A DNA stretch of 41,404 bases from positions 1 to 41,404 of IMG/VR virus record IMGVR_UViG_3300032770_000047; one strand, given 5' to 3'. Position numbers and translations under genes: made by a program. Origin of the DNA: a virus. Of this stretch, positions 1 through 8,581 are shown in pieces. Within the stretch, counting starts at the first letter, position 1; every line of letters begins with the position of its first letter. The notes below the pieces were generated by a model. It was not told the DNA's origin. It made no database searches and worked only from the letters and a program-made list of their open reading frames with translations.

Positions 1-33
1 TACCGAGCCATTACTTATTAAATCTAAAGACTG

Positions 34-1056
34 TTATTGCTGAGTAAGAAGCACGGTTGAGCTACCGTCTATGCTTTGTCCTGCCGTAACTCCGATAAGC
101 ACGCTGCTGACTGCAGTATTCTTTACGGTGTAAAGATTGTTGTTTCCGATAGCGGTAGGAAGCGTAAACTGAAGTCCGGCGTTAGCAAGATACACATAAT
201 CCACTCCTGTGGTGTTTCCTCCAGTGGTGTTAGCAGTAATTATGGAAGTGGTTCGGGAAATTCCGGTAACCGAACCGCCGCCACCTGATGAAGTTATAGT
301 AACCGAGTTATTTCCGGCATTGGTTGTTAAAGTGATGTTGCTTCCTGCCACCAGAGTCAGAACATCATCCGGCATTCCGGCGACAACACTGCTTTGTCCC
401 GATACGGAGATAGTCCCAAAACTCGGACCACCCAAACTTCCTGGTATTTCGATATTCACTCTTTTATTTACATTGTCTACGGAAGTCAAGACGGATGATG
501 AAGCTCCATAGATATTTATATCAGTATACTTTGTCAGGACATCCACTCCCTCAACTTTAATCTGGCGATTCATCGAGCCTCCGCCTCTCTGGGTGCGAGA
601 GATAACCTCAGCTCTTATCTCACGAAACTGCTTGTCTAATTCCAGTCGGTCAAGAGTAGTTTCTTTGTTGTTGGAGATGATAAAATCTGAGAGTTTCTGG
701 TCAACCGTTTTCAGAATATCTTTGTTCTCATTCTGTAGGGCTTTGAGTTTTTTTTCAAAAGCAGACTGTAAAGTGGAAACTTCTTTGCTTAAATCCGGAG
801 TCTTGGGGATTGAGTTAATCTTTTCCTGAAGTTCGTCCCTTAACTGCTGTTCGGATTCGTCTAAAGACTTGGCCAAAGATGCGATAGATTCTTTTATCGG
901 AGCAAGATTATCAGTGAATTTCGAAAGTTGAGAATCAAGATTAGTAAAAAAATCAGGTGAGACAATCTGAAAAGACTCGTTTTTAACCGAGGGTTTTCCC
1001 AAATTGTCAAGTTGGGCAAGCAGGGCTTTAAGTTGTGCCTGTTTCGTTGGGTTCAT
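34..1056 (-). CDS. Tail fibre-like protein, coiled-coil N-terminus and beta-rich C-terminus
   Basis: 340 residues. Roughly residues 1-155 are charged, heptad-like coiled coil. After a Gly-rich hinge (RGGGSMNRQ) the rest is Ser/Thr/Gly/Asn-rich beta sequence with fibre-type phrases such as VAGSNITLTTNAGNNSVTI. The C-terminus (LPTAIGNNNLYTVKNT, then GQSIDGSS) matches a head domain common at the ends of phage fibres. The TAA stop falls inside that motif: the same frame continues QSLDLISNGSV, the usual next segment, so the C-terminus looks cut by a nonsense codon. The start overlaps the end of the preceding gene. Probably host recognition. Fibre role well supported; receptor unknown. Confidence 0.75.
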   Translation of the reverse strand: MNPTKQAQLKALLAQLDNLGKPSVKNESFQIVSPDFFTNLDSQLSKFTDNLAPIKESIASLAKSLDESEQQLRDELQEKINSIPKTPDLSKEVSTLQSAFEKKLKALQNENKDILKTVDQKLSDFIISNNKETTLDRLELDKQFREIRAEVISRTQRGGGSMNRQIKVEGVDVLTKYTDINIYGASSSVLTSVDNVNKRVNIEIPGSLGGPSFGTISVSGQSSVVAGMPDDVLTLVAGSNITLTTNAGNNSVTITSSGGGGSVTGISRTTSIITANTTGGNTTGVDYVYLANAGLQFTLPTAIGNNNLYTVKNTAVSSVLIGVTAGQSIDGSSTVLLTQQ

Positions 1057-1381
1057 TTAGGACTTCGTTAATTTTCGCTTTTAACTCTTCAATCTGTTCA
1101 TTCTCGGTTTTGGGGGTTCTTGACAAAACCTCCTTAATATTCTCCAATTCTTTCATAAACTTCGTTTCTAGACTCTTTAAACCTGTGTTGATAGTTTCCT
1201 CTATCTGGGGAGTTTGCGTCTGTTGTGGGGCATTTTGTGGCGTTTGGGACGGTGTTTTAGGGGGTAACAGAAAAGTCCTAAGCAGGGAGGATACTCCGAG
1301 TCCTGCTTTTAACCGGTTCATTGTCAACGGAGGGTGGCTGGGTTGGCCTTTATCGTTTTGGATTAGTTGACTTTTAATCAT
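1028..1381 (-). CDS. Small coiled-coil protein upstream of fibre
   Basis: 117 residues, family not recognised. The N-terminus is basic. A central Pro/Gln/Thr-rich linker (around residues 40-58) is followed by a charged helical segment that likely forms a coiled coil. It overlaps the fibre gene by 29 bases in the same late region, suggesting coupled translation and a virion or fibre-attachment role. That role is inferred from position only. Confidence 0.55.
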   Translation of the reverse strand: MIKSQLIQNDKGQPSHPPLTMNRLKAGLGVSSLLRTFLLPPKTPSQTPQNAPQQTQTPQIEETINTGLKSLETKFMKELENIKEVLSRTPKTENEQIEELKAKINEVLNEPNETGTT

Positions 1382-1394
1382 AGATTTAGTATAC

Positions 1395-1423
1395 TTTATT
1401 TGCTGCTGAAACCAGCTTATAAT
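1395..1423 (+). promoter_or_regulatory. Possible sigma70-type promoter of the plus-strand HNH island
   Basis: A perfect TATAAT lies at 1418-1423, with a weak -35 (TTTATT) 17 bases upstream. It points into the HNH gene at 1484. The HNH gene is on the opposite strand to all neighbouring late genes, so it needs its own promoter. The -10 falls inside the left part of the predicted pseudoknot loop. Confidence 0.4.
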
Positions 1424-1473
1424 ATTAGGTGCTTATCCCGTGGATACTAGGTTTCAGCTAGTTGAAGCGGGAT
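1405..1473 (+). ncRNA. Predicted H-type pseudoknot in the HNH gene leader
   Basis: Stem 1 is GCTGAAACC (1405-1413) with GGTTTCAGC (1450-1458), nine perfect pairs. Stem 2 is ATCCCG (1435-1440, in the stem 1 loop) with CGGGAT (1468-1473), six perfect pairs. The two stems interleave. Stem 2 ends ten bases before the ATG at 1484, where a ribosome site would lie, and no Shine-Dalgarno is visible. A competing hairpin ACTAG/CTAGT (1447-1462) could form instead. If the -10 at 1418 is used, the RNA would start within this element, so either a promoter further upstream is needed or the function is at DNA level. Confidence 0.45.
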
Positions 1474-1483
1474 TTTAAATTGT

Positions 1484-1972
1484 ATGGAAAAAATTTGTGA
1501 TAAATGTTTTATAAAATACAATACAGAGGATAAAAGACAAAAATATTGTTCCAAAAAATGTAGTATCTTAGCTCATAGTAGAGAAGGTCATCCAATGTGG
1601 AAAGATAATAATATCGGTTACGGGGGTATTCACGATTGGTTACAAGATAATTTTCCTAAACCTGAAAAATGTGAAAATTGTGGGAAAAGAGGAGAAAAAA
1701 ATAATGGTAAATGGAATATAGAATGGGCAAAACTTAAAAATAAAGAATATGAACGAAAACGGGAAAATTTTTGGAAATTATGTCATAAATGTCATTCAAA
1801 ATATGATGGATTAGGAAATAAAAAGGGTCACATATTTTCAGAAGAAACTAAAAGAAAAATTGGAGAAGCTAATAAAATTTCACTTTTAGGTAAAATTCCT
1901 TGGAATAAAGGAATGAAATTCCCTTACAAACCTCGTTCTAATCAGAAAAGAATTAAATTATTAATTACATAA
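1484..1972 (+). CDS. HNH homing-type endonuclease with C-terminal NUMOD3-like motif
   Basis: 162 residues. An N-terminal zinc finger (CDKC...CSKKC) is followed by HPMWKDNNIGYGGIHDWL and a CENCGKRG...CHKCHSKYD core typical of small phage HNH nucleases. A C-terminal FSEETKRKIGEANK segment resembles the NUMOD3 DNA-binding motif. It is clearly related to the HNH protein at 19944-20390, but there the NUMOD3-like segment precedes the nuclease core. The gene is visibly AT-rich and on the opposite strand to the surrounding late genes, consistent with a mobile free-standing nuclease. Confidence 0.8.
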   Translation: MEKICDKCFIKYNTEDKRQKYCSKKCSILAHSREGHPMWKDNNIGYGGIHDWLQDNFPKPEKCENCGKRGEKNNGKWNIEWAKLKNKEYERKRENFWKLCHKCHSKYDGLGNKKGHIFSEETKRKIGEANKISLLGKIPWNKGMKFPYKPRSNQKRIKLLIT

Positions 1973-1976
1973 ATTT

Positions 1977-2129
1977 ATGGTAGATTTATTGTTTGAACAT
2001 TGGATTATCTCAACGATTGTATTCTTCATACTTTTAAGTTTAATCGGGTATTTAATAGGAGCCATTATGATTGCTTTAGGAGTTCCGGCAATTATTGTAG
2101 TTATCTTTGGAGTAGCTTTATTACTTTAA
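1977..2129 (+). CDS. Small two-helix membrane protein
   Basis: 50 residues starting MVDLLFEHWI. Two hydrophobic segments (about residues 9-31 and 33-50) are separated by a short GA turn. It begins four bases after the HNH stop and its last bases overlap the stop of the convergent gene at 2121. There is no clear ribosome site, so it may be translated by reinitiation after the HNH gene. Hydrophobicity and the lack of an open frame on the other strand support it. A holin-like or other membrane role is only a guess. Confidence 0.5.
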   Translation: MVDLLFEHWIISTIVFFILLSLIGYLIGAIMIALGVPAIIVVIFGVALLL

Positions 2130-3602
2130 AGCTTTGGTCTTTGGCTTGGTGCCTCCAAGTATCTTTCTTGCTGCTGCTTCCGCCAAAGGCAAACCGGCAG
2201 CAGTTGCTCCCACAGTAAGAGGTATGGAAACTGCTCTTCTGGCAAGTTGGCGTTTAATGAATTTTACGGACGAATGTTGCTGTTCAAATCGGGAAACCTT
2301 ATTTCCAGCTTCAGCGCGAGCTTTTTCATCCAAAACATCCTTGGCACGATATAAATTAGTCTGCTTATTCAGAGAAGCTTGAGTATCGATATTATTTGTA
2401 GAACCTTTTAAGTCCTTATTTATTTCGTTTCTAATATCTGTATGAGTTTCATCAAGAGTATTTCCTGAATCACCCTGAAAGGCAAGCTTACCACGATTCT
2501 CTTTATAAATATCGTCTAACTTTTGCCGTAAATCTAATTTACCTTCCCTCGTTCCGTTATAATCAGCGACTGCTTCATTTACCTGATTAACATATCTACC
2601 CATTGCTGTTTTTGAACTTTGGCCACTTTCAAACTTCTCCTGCTCCTCTGGGTCAAGATTCTTGGTTACATAATTGGTAACCTTAGCTCGTTCCGCTTTT
2701 GTATCAAGCGGGTCTGATTTATCTTCTGCCGCAATTTGCGAACGCATATTTTCGGCCTCTTTGCCGATAGCTTCTCCTGTTGCCAAACTTTTTTCCAAAT
2801 TTGTTCCTTTATCTGGATAGTCTTTTATATTGTTTAACTCCTGCCCTGCTTTATATTCAGAGGCACTGGTGGTTACAGGTCTGGTTCCGGTAAATCCGGT
2901 ATTCTCTTCGGCAATTCTTGGAACAATTTTATCTTCCTGTGTTATTACATTTTGTCCTATCATTTTCTTGTTATAAGAGGGAGTAGCGTCGGAAATTCTT
3001 GACTGCAAAGTATCTTCTGTAGTAATAGGAGGCTCTTTAGTTTCTGGTAGAATTTTTTGTAAAGCCTCCGGAGCGTATTTTGCGGCTATTCCCAAACCTG
3101 CACCTCCGGCAACGCCTAAAGCAGCCGCTCCTCCAACCTGTCCTGCGGTAGCATTGGGATTTTCCGCTGTCTGACCTCCTGCTTGCAATCCTCCCGCCAT
3201 AGCTCCTCCTGGTATCGGCCCAAGTTCGGTAGCCGGAACCAATAAAGAGGCGGTTTGCGCTACAGTTCCCAAATTTTGAGTATTAGACGACCCCTGCAGT
3301 GTTGGTTGTGGTCCTGAATTCAATCCCATATTTAAAGGTTCCTGCATTATTTTCTGCGCTCCCTGAATATTTCCCGAAAGAATATCTGGCGTGGCTTGTA
3401 TTGAACGAACTCCACTTGCGACCCCTTTAAGAGCAGGAGAAAGCACTCCTTCACCTAGACTTGCCATATACGTGGAAAGATTGGTAAAAAAGTTATTGGC
3501 CGCATTTAAGGTTTGGTGTCCGTATCCTACGGGTGCGGGAGTATTCGGTATTATATTTTTTGCATTTGAGGCGTTAAGAGCCGCCCAAGTTTGTAGAGCC
3601 AT
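2121..3602 (-). CDS. Putative internal virion / ejection protein
   Basis: 493 residues, no family recognised. The N-terminal half is Ala/Asn/Gln-rich. A Gly/Ala-rich hydrophobic stretch (about residues 130-175) could insert in a membrane. The middle is charged and helical, and a second Ala-rich hydrophobic segment lies near the C-terminus before a basic tail (TKPKTKALK). It lies three bases after a 584-residue Gln/Ala-rich gene. Such pairs downstream of tail genes in short-tailed phages are often internal virion proteins ejected into the cell. No lysozyme motif is visible. Confidence 0.5.
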   Translation of the reverse strand: MALQTWAALNASNAKNIIPNTPAPVGYGHQTLNAANNFFTNLSTYMASLGEGVLSPALKGVASGVRSIQATPDILSGNIQGAQKIMQEPLNMGLNSGPQPTLQGSSNTQNLGTVAQTASLLVPATELGPIPGGAMAGGLQAGGQTAENPNATAGQVGGAAALGVAGGAGLGIAAKYAPEALQKILPETKEPPITTEDTLQSRISDATPSYNKKMIGQNVITQEDKIVPRIAEENTGFTGTRPVTTSASEYKAGQELNNIKDYPDKGTNLEKSLATGEAIGKEAENMRSQIAAEDKSDPLDTKAERAKVTNYVTKNLDPEEQEKFESGQSSKTAMGRYVNQVNEAVADYNGTREGKLDLRQKLDDIYKENRGKLAFQGDSGNTLDETHTDIRNEINKDLKGSTNNIDTQASLNKQTNLYRAKDVLDEKARAEAGNKVSRFEQQHSSVKFIKRQLARRAVSIPLTVGATAAGLPLAEAAARKILGGTKPKTKALK

Positions 3603-3604
3603 AA

Positions 3605-5359
3605 TTAACCTCCATATTTACTTCTATATTCCGTTGCATTTAATGCATTATCTATTGTTTCAGTGGAAGCTTGGGGAAATTCAGCGTGTAATTGATTCCA
3701 AGCCGTATTCCAGTCAATTGTCTTATTTACCATATTCCCGATAAGAGTTGCCGCGTCCAATTGAAATTTTTGGACTTGAGCATCTTCGGCAACCTTTTGC
3801 GCTTCTACTTCAGCCTGTGTCATCCCTCCATTGGCATTTTCAAAAGCTAAATCTGCAGCGGTTTTTGCGGCACTTTCTTCGGAACTGGATGCGCTTGCGT
3901 TACTCGCATTTATGGAAGCATTTTTAGACTGTAAATCTTCCTGATAAGTAGGACTTGCGTTTAATTTTTGCTGAGCAACCTGCAAACTGTCAGTAGGCAA
4001 TATTCCTGCATCGGGATAGCTTTTCATCATATCAGTAACCGAAGTTGTAATTGCATTAGTCTGTGATAAACTTGACGACTGATTTGCCAATTGTTCCAAT
4101 CCTCCAGGTGGATACCCTAAAATCTGGCTTGCTAAATCAACGCTATTTTGGCCTCCAGTTTGAAGCAAAGCCTGATATAGCCCTGCATAACCCACGCTGG
4201 AAATTACTGCATTGTAGTCTTCCTGCTGGTTCTGGATAAACTTTTGCTGGTAGCTTGCTTCCTGCTCGGCGATTGATAAGTCATTATTAGCCTGTGTCTG
4301 GGCAAACTGTCTGTCCTGAGAAGCCAGGCCTATCATCGTATTAATTGTGTTCATTGCATCAGTTTTGGTAGCCAATAAAGTATTATAATTCTGAATTATA
4401 GTTTTATCTCTGGCAGCAGCTAACGCGTCTACCTGAGATTGCGTGACAAATCCTCCCGAAGCTTTTACTTCGTTCTCAATATCGGTATCGGTGCCGTTGA
4501 TAATCGCTTGGTCATTTATCATTTCAGTGTTAATCTGGGGGATATTGTATTGATTCATCAAATCACTAAATTGCTGCTCCAGAGTTTCGCTCTGTGCTTG
4601 GCTTGACTGTGCCGTCTGAGCAGCGGCAAGTATTTTCTGATACCCAGGGTCTTGAGCCAGAGCCTGCGCTATCGTGGCGGGAACGTTGCTTATCGGCGCA
4701 ATCTGAGAAGCAGCAGGCTGTTGAGAAGTTGGCGGCGGCGGACTTCCTGCTTGGACGTTGCTAAAATCCGGTTTCCCTCCTTGGGCGATGTATTGGTCGT
4801 AAGTTAAAGGCTGTCCTTGGGCGTTAAAAACCGTCTGGGGATTAAATCCTGGAACCGGAGTTGTGGGTTTGTAAAAAGTGGGATTAACGGGGAGAGCTTG
4901 GTTAACCGCACTGGCTGCCTCGGCGGCTGTTTGCGGAGCGGCACCGCTGGCCTGTAACTGAGTAACGGCAGTTGCGGCAGGTGTAGCAGTCGCAGGTGGT
5001 GTAAGAGGGGCGGTGGGTGCGGGAGTCGTTGCAGGAGTGGGCGTAGTTTGGGTAGTGGTTACAGGCACGCTGGCTGTTCCGGCAGGACTGGGATTAAGCA
5101 ATTGCCCCTGTTCTCCGTATTGAGGAGGGTTGGCGGCATTGGCAGCCACTCCCGCGCTATAACTTAATCCGGTTGAGGTGGTAGCCGGAGTTGGAGTAGC
5201 GGTACGCGTTGTTGAAGTACCCGTCGTATTGGACTGAGTAGCCGTGGGAACCTGCGAACCCACTCCGTTAGGTTGGGACAGGTCTACGTTATAAGTCGTC
5301 GGGGCTTCTCCGGTTGCGGGATTGCCTCCGAACGATAAAGTTGTGGGTGTTGTAGCCAT
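3605..5359 (-). CDS. Large Pro/Thr/Ala/Gln-rich virion protein, probably internal
   Basis: 584 residues. The first roughly 230 are low-complexity Thr/Pro/Ala/Gln. The remainder is Gln/Ala/Asn-rich helix, likely long coiled coils. No enzyme motif was seen. Its position between the tail genes and the 493-residue membrane-active candidate suggests an internal virion or ejection protein. Family not recognised; the role is inferred from composition and order. Confidence 0.5.
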   Translation of the reverse strand: MATTPTTLSFGGNPATGEAPTTYNVDLSQPNGVGSQVPTATQSNTTGTSTTRTATPTPATTSTGLSYSAGVAANAANPPQYGEQGQLLNPSPAGTASVPVTTTQTTPTPATTPAPTAPLTPPATATPAATAVTQLQASGAAPQTAAEAASAVNQALPVNPTFYKPTTPVPGFNPQTVFNAQGQPLTYDQYIAQGGKPDFSNVQAGSPPPPTSQQPAASQIAPISNVPATIAQALAQDPGYQKILAAAQTAQSSQAQSETLEQQFSDLMNQYNIPQINTEMINDQAIINGTDTDIENEVKASGGFVTQSQVDALAAARDKTIIQNYNTLLATKTDAMNTINTMIGLASQDRQFAQTQANNDLSIAEQEASYQQKFIQNQQEDYNAVISSVGYAGLYQALLQTGGQNSVDLASQILGYPPGGLEQLANQSSSLSQTNAITTSVTDMMKSYPDAGILPTDSLQVAQQKLNASPTYQEDLQSKNASINASNASASSSEESAAKTAADLAFENANGGMTQAEVEAQKVAEDAQVQKFQLDAATLIGNMVNKTIDWNTAWNQLHAEFPQASTETIDNALNATEYRSKYGG

Positions 5360-5362
5360 AAA

Positions 5363-5626
5363 TTAGCGGATACTTCCTGCCGCGTCCGTCCATACCGATG
5401 AATTAGGATTAAAGAAAATCGGACGGTTAATTGTGGTGTCAAAATACTGTTGGGCTTTGCTTGCTATTGAGGGCCTTTGAGAGGTAGTGCCATAAAGATT
5501 TACATACTTTCTGTTGACAACCATTAAGTCGTCTGTCGGGGTGTCTGTAACTTTACGCGTATGGAAAGCCCCGTTTTTCAGGTAGATGTCAATAACTCTT
5601 TTTACTTCATCTTCAAAATCAGCCAT
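5363..5626 (-). CDS. Small conserved-looking tail-region protein
   Basis: 87 residues with an acidic helical start (MADFEDEVKRVIDIYL) and an Asn/Ser/Thr-rich C-terminus. The start overlaps the stop of the upstream 558-residue tail gene, so the two are probably translationally coupled. Not recognised. It may be a tail assembly or connector subunit, by position only. Confidence 0.55.
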   Translation of the reverse strand: MADFEDEVKRVIDIYLKNGAFHTRKVTDTPTDDLMVVNRKYVNLYGTTSQRPSIASKAQQYFDTTINRPIFFNPNSSVWTDAAGSIR

Positions 5627-7302
5627 TATATTCCAGCCTCCGTATAATCAAGTTCCATTTTAATTCCCACCCAGTTAGGTAAATCTCCCTGCGGCATATT
5701 AGTTATCCTGACTCCCACCGAGTAAGTTGGAGCGTGGGCCGCGGTATACCAAAAATAATCCTGTCCGGCGGTGCAGTTCGTTCCCTCAAGAAAAGTGCAG
5801 CTCCCTCCATTCATCGGATTGCCGTCCGAGCCGATTAAGTCTATTTTAAATCCCACTCCCGAAACTATCGGTTCGGTATAAAACCTGACTGAGGTTATCT
5901 TAAACTTCTTGCTGACGATGCTATGAAAAAGTTTAAATGAGGTTTCCTGCTGGGTTTCATAAACGCTTTGGAAAGTACTTCCCAGTCCCGTAGGAAATAA
6001 ATCAAACTTATACAAAGCCACCGCCGGATTTCCATTAAAAGTTCCTGCTCCGATTGCGGAAAAATAAATCTTGGCGGAACTAACCACGTTATCCGAATAA
6101 GTTGAAAGAGCGTTGTTGGTATATAACAAGTTGCTCACAGGTATGCACATCGGAACTTGGACCACTTCAGCGTTTACCAGTTGGTCGCCTCCACTGTCGC
6201 CGAAAGTTAAAGGCCCTCTAAAATTCCTATAAAGTCCGGCTTTAAATTCGTCATCATACGCCCCAAAAGCAAATAGAGAGTCGTGCATTACAGGCTGGTT
6301 TTGGTGCGGATAAGACCGTTCCACGCTTTCGGGGTTCATAAAGTAAACCATACTTCCTCCGGCGAAAGTCGAATTGAAAATTGGAGCCAAAGTATTGGGA
6401 AGGGTCAGAATTTTTTTCTGATTGTAATAAACCGCGCTGCCTCCGGTATCGTAGCCAAACTCGTAACTCGCAGGCCCGAAAGTCTGGTTGGCGGTTAAAA
6501 CGTGGCTGCCGTAAAAAGTATAAGAAGTAGGATTTTGGTCGATTCCGTTCCACAAAAATAAATAAGAATCCGATACAGCGGCCGAGTTGGTATCTTGTGT
6601 AATCGCGGTTAAGTCCGGCGGAAGAGTCTGGGAAACGGTTATCTGCATATACACCCCGTCGGGAGATACATCCAAATCGCGAACGTAAGTATTTACGCCC
6701 AATGCTGCAGGAAAAACTTGATAATTGGTAATCGTTAAACTTGAATCTAAACTTAGAATGTTATCGCCATTGCCAAAATACAATATTTTACCAAACTGCA
6801 CCGATGGACGAGGTGCAAAAATATATTGTCCTGTATCACCGATAAAAGATTCCCCACTGCCGTCAAAGTTTACCTGTGTTACCCCGATGTCGTGGCCGAT
6901 GTATATTCTTGGAGTAGAACCGTAAAACTGTATCGAAGCCCCTAAAGTGAAAGTCGGAGAGTTTATAGTTAAAGTGGTGAGCAATACCGGAGTATCGTAG
7001 TTCGGCTGGCTCCCCGAAGGATTATTGACCTGTATTTTGTAAAGCCTGCCCTTGGAACCTATGGCATAAACGTAAGTTACGCCCCCCTCCAGCCTTACTT
7101 TTCCAGCCATAATCAAATCTGTTACCACTGTGTAACTAGGGTCAATCTGCAAAGGGGCCTCAAACCACGTTAAATTGCCAATCTTTACAAAAGGATTGTT
7201 TCCGAAAGTTTTGGCAAACTTTGCAAATCCCGAATTCATATCCCCTACGGGATTGCGGGTAAGTTTGCCGCTCCAGTTGTCGATTATTTTGGTTCCTGGC
7301 AT
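5626..7302 (-). CDS. Beta-rich, propeller-like tail protein
   Basis: 558 residues, almost entirely short beta strands with recurring aromatic/Gly turns (for example YVYAIGSKGRLYKI, YIGHDIGVTQVNFDG, DLDVSPDGVYMQI). This resembles beta-propeller tail hub or needle-stabilising proteins of short-tailed phages. It lies between the fibre-like pair at 7302-8578 and the small gene at 5363. Assignment rests on fold-like patterning rather than a named family. Confidence 0.5.
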   Translation of the reverse strand: MPGTKIIDNWSGKLTRNPVGDMNSGFAKFAKTFGNNPFVKIGNLTWFEAPLQIDPSYTVVTDLIMAGKVRLEGGVTYVYAIGSKGRLYKIQVNNPSGSQPNYDTPVLLTTLTINSPTFTLGASIQFYGSTPRIYIGHDIGVTQVNFDGSGESFIGDTGQYIFAPRPSVQFGKILYFGNGDNILSLDSSLTITNYQVFPAALGVNTYVRDLDVSPDGVYMQITVSQTLPPDLTAITQDTNSAAVSDSYLFLWNGIDQNPTSYTFYGSHVLTANQTFGPASYEFGYDTGGSAVYYNQKKILTLPNTLAPIFNSTFAGGSMVYFMNPESVERSYPHQNQPVMHDSLFAFGAYDDEFKAGLYRNFRGPLTFGDSGGDQLVNAEVVQVPMCIPVSNLLYTNNALSTYSDNVVSSAKIYFSAIGAGTFNGNPAVALYKFDLFPTGLGSTFQSVYETQQETSFKLFHSIVSKKFKITSVRFYTEPIVSGVGFKIDLIGSDGNPMNGGSCTFLEGTNCTAGQDYFWYTAAHAPTYSVGVRITNMPQGDLPNWVGIKMELDYTEAGI

Positions 7303-7934
7303 TAGCCTGTTCTTAATAAAGATAAACTGGACTTGCCTGAAGAGGTTGCTGGGGCAAAAGAAACTATAATACCACCCGAATTTCCGTAAGATAAGGCTGA
7401 ACCGCTAGCGTTTAAACTCTGACTTCCTGTTCCGACTGTCCCGTTACTGTCATAAACCTGTATATCAAAATCTGAAGTATGGCCTCTTTGCAAAGAAGTT
7501 CCCGATGACCACGAACTGGTTACTCCCAAAGAAAGTCCCATTGTTAGCCAACAACCTGAATTAACAACGCTTGATGATAAAGTTATACTGGTGGAATTTC
7601 CCGTGCCGGTATTTTGTGAATCTGGAAAACTGGACTGTGATACTCCAGTATAAGAGATAGCAAATGAGTCAACGGAATTAACATCACAAACAACAGTATT
7701 ACTTCCCGTAGCCGGATTAAGTAAATAAAAAGCATCAAGCCATCTGCTGGAACTATTAGCAAGAATAGAAGCGAACTTAGTCATACTTACTCCGTTATAA
7801 CTGCAGCTAGTTACAAGGTCCGAGCCTCCTTGTGCGCCCTGAAGAAAAACAAGCAAAAGCAGGTTACTGCCTGTACAAGTGTAACTAAAACTTAACCCTG
7901 AACCTGTCGCCGAATTATCATATGCTATCGCCAT
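7302..7934 (-). CDS. Fibre/adhesin-like beta protein, paralogue of 39639-40319
   Basis: 210 residues, Ser/Gly/Thr-rich. Shared landmarks with the protein at 39639-40319 include an MAIA start, a CSYNGVSMTKFA versus VSYAGVAMTQIA segment, NPATGSNTVV versus SPATGANNVV, AISYTGV versus AISYSGA, and a closing SLSLLRTG versus NLSLLGVG. Both follow a gene of the same second family, so the whole two-gene unit appears duplicated. Probably a receptor-binding or decoration domain; ligand unknown. Confidence 0.6.
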   Translation of the reverse strand: MAIAYDNSATGSGLSFSYTCTGSNLLLLVFLQGAQGGSDLVTSCSYNGVSMTKFASILANSSSRWLDAFYLLNPATGSNTVVCDVNSVDSFAISYTGVSQSSFPDSQNTGTGNSTSITLSSSVVNSGCWLTMGLSLGVTSSWSSGTSLQRGHTSDFDIQVYDSNGTVGTGSQSLNASGSALSYGNSGGIIVSFAPATSSGKSSLSLLRTG

Positions 7935-7936
7935 AA

Positions 7937-8578
7937 CTAAATCTTACTTATAAATCCCTGAAAAGAAAGAAATACTGAGGCTACGCCCGACACGGAAGCA
8001 GAGAACGCCCCATTAGCGTTGGTTTTCCAGCCATTAGGCATTAAAGGCAACGCTCCGCTGTTAGCCGGTAAGGGAATATACCCGATAACCGAAGAAGTCG
8101 CTCCGAACATCGTCAGATAAACGTTATTTCCCGAAGCATTGGCCACCTGTCCCGAAGTGATATAAGTAAACACAGAAGCGCCTTGAGCTGGAATAATCGT
8201 GGTTAAAGGTCCTCCACCGCTTAATACTGAAGCTGTGCCTTGCACCCACTTTGTCAGAGGAGCATTGGCCGTGATAACTTCCCCGCTGGGGCCTACACTC
8301 TGAGCCGAGTAATCTCCGTCAGTTGAGGTCACGGATGAAAGTGTATCGTTTCTGACTGACAAACCAAACAATCCAGGAGCGCCAGAGGAAGCCGGAGCGT
8401 CTTCCGTTTGCGTTCCTAAAATAGAGCCTGTTACTGATATTCCCAAAACAGAACCGGTATTTATGGAAACATTTATCACATCGGGGATTTTGACAATCGG
8501 ATAATTGACTCCCCCGATAACCGAGGAAGCGGCGGTCTGAACCGAAGCCGAGGCATCTAGAAACGTGTAATTTGCCAT
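7937..8578 (-). CDS. Fibre-like beta protein, paralogue of the C-terminal half of 40319-41386
   Basis: 213 residues. It shares with the 355-residue protein at 40319-41386 the NDTL(A/S)S segment, a VLG/VIG-containing beta strand, and an ending of hydrophobic-SVxLxLKGY type (SVFLSFQGF here). It lacks the Gly/Ser/Val repeats of the larger paralogue. It is followed directly by the MAIA-type gene, as at the other locus. Likely a virion surface protein. Confidence 0.55.
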   Translation of the reverse strand: MANYTFLDASASVQTAASSVIGGVNYPIVKIPDVINVSINTGSVLGISVTGSILGTQTEDAPASSGAPGLFGLSVRNDTLSSVTSTDGDYSAQSVGPSGEVITANAPLTKWVQGTASVLSGGGPLTTIIPAQGASVFTYITSGQVANASGNNVYLTMFGATSSVIGYIPLPANSGALPLMPNGWKTNANGAFSASVSGVASVFLSFQGFISKI

Positions 8579-8581
8579 AAA

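Noticed and set aside
34-36. Genome-wide stop-codon reassignment to explain the fibre TAA
   Set aside because: TAA, TAG and TGA all end other well-defined genes with tight neighbours.
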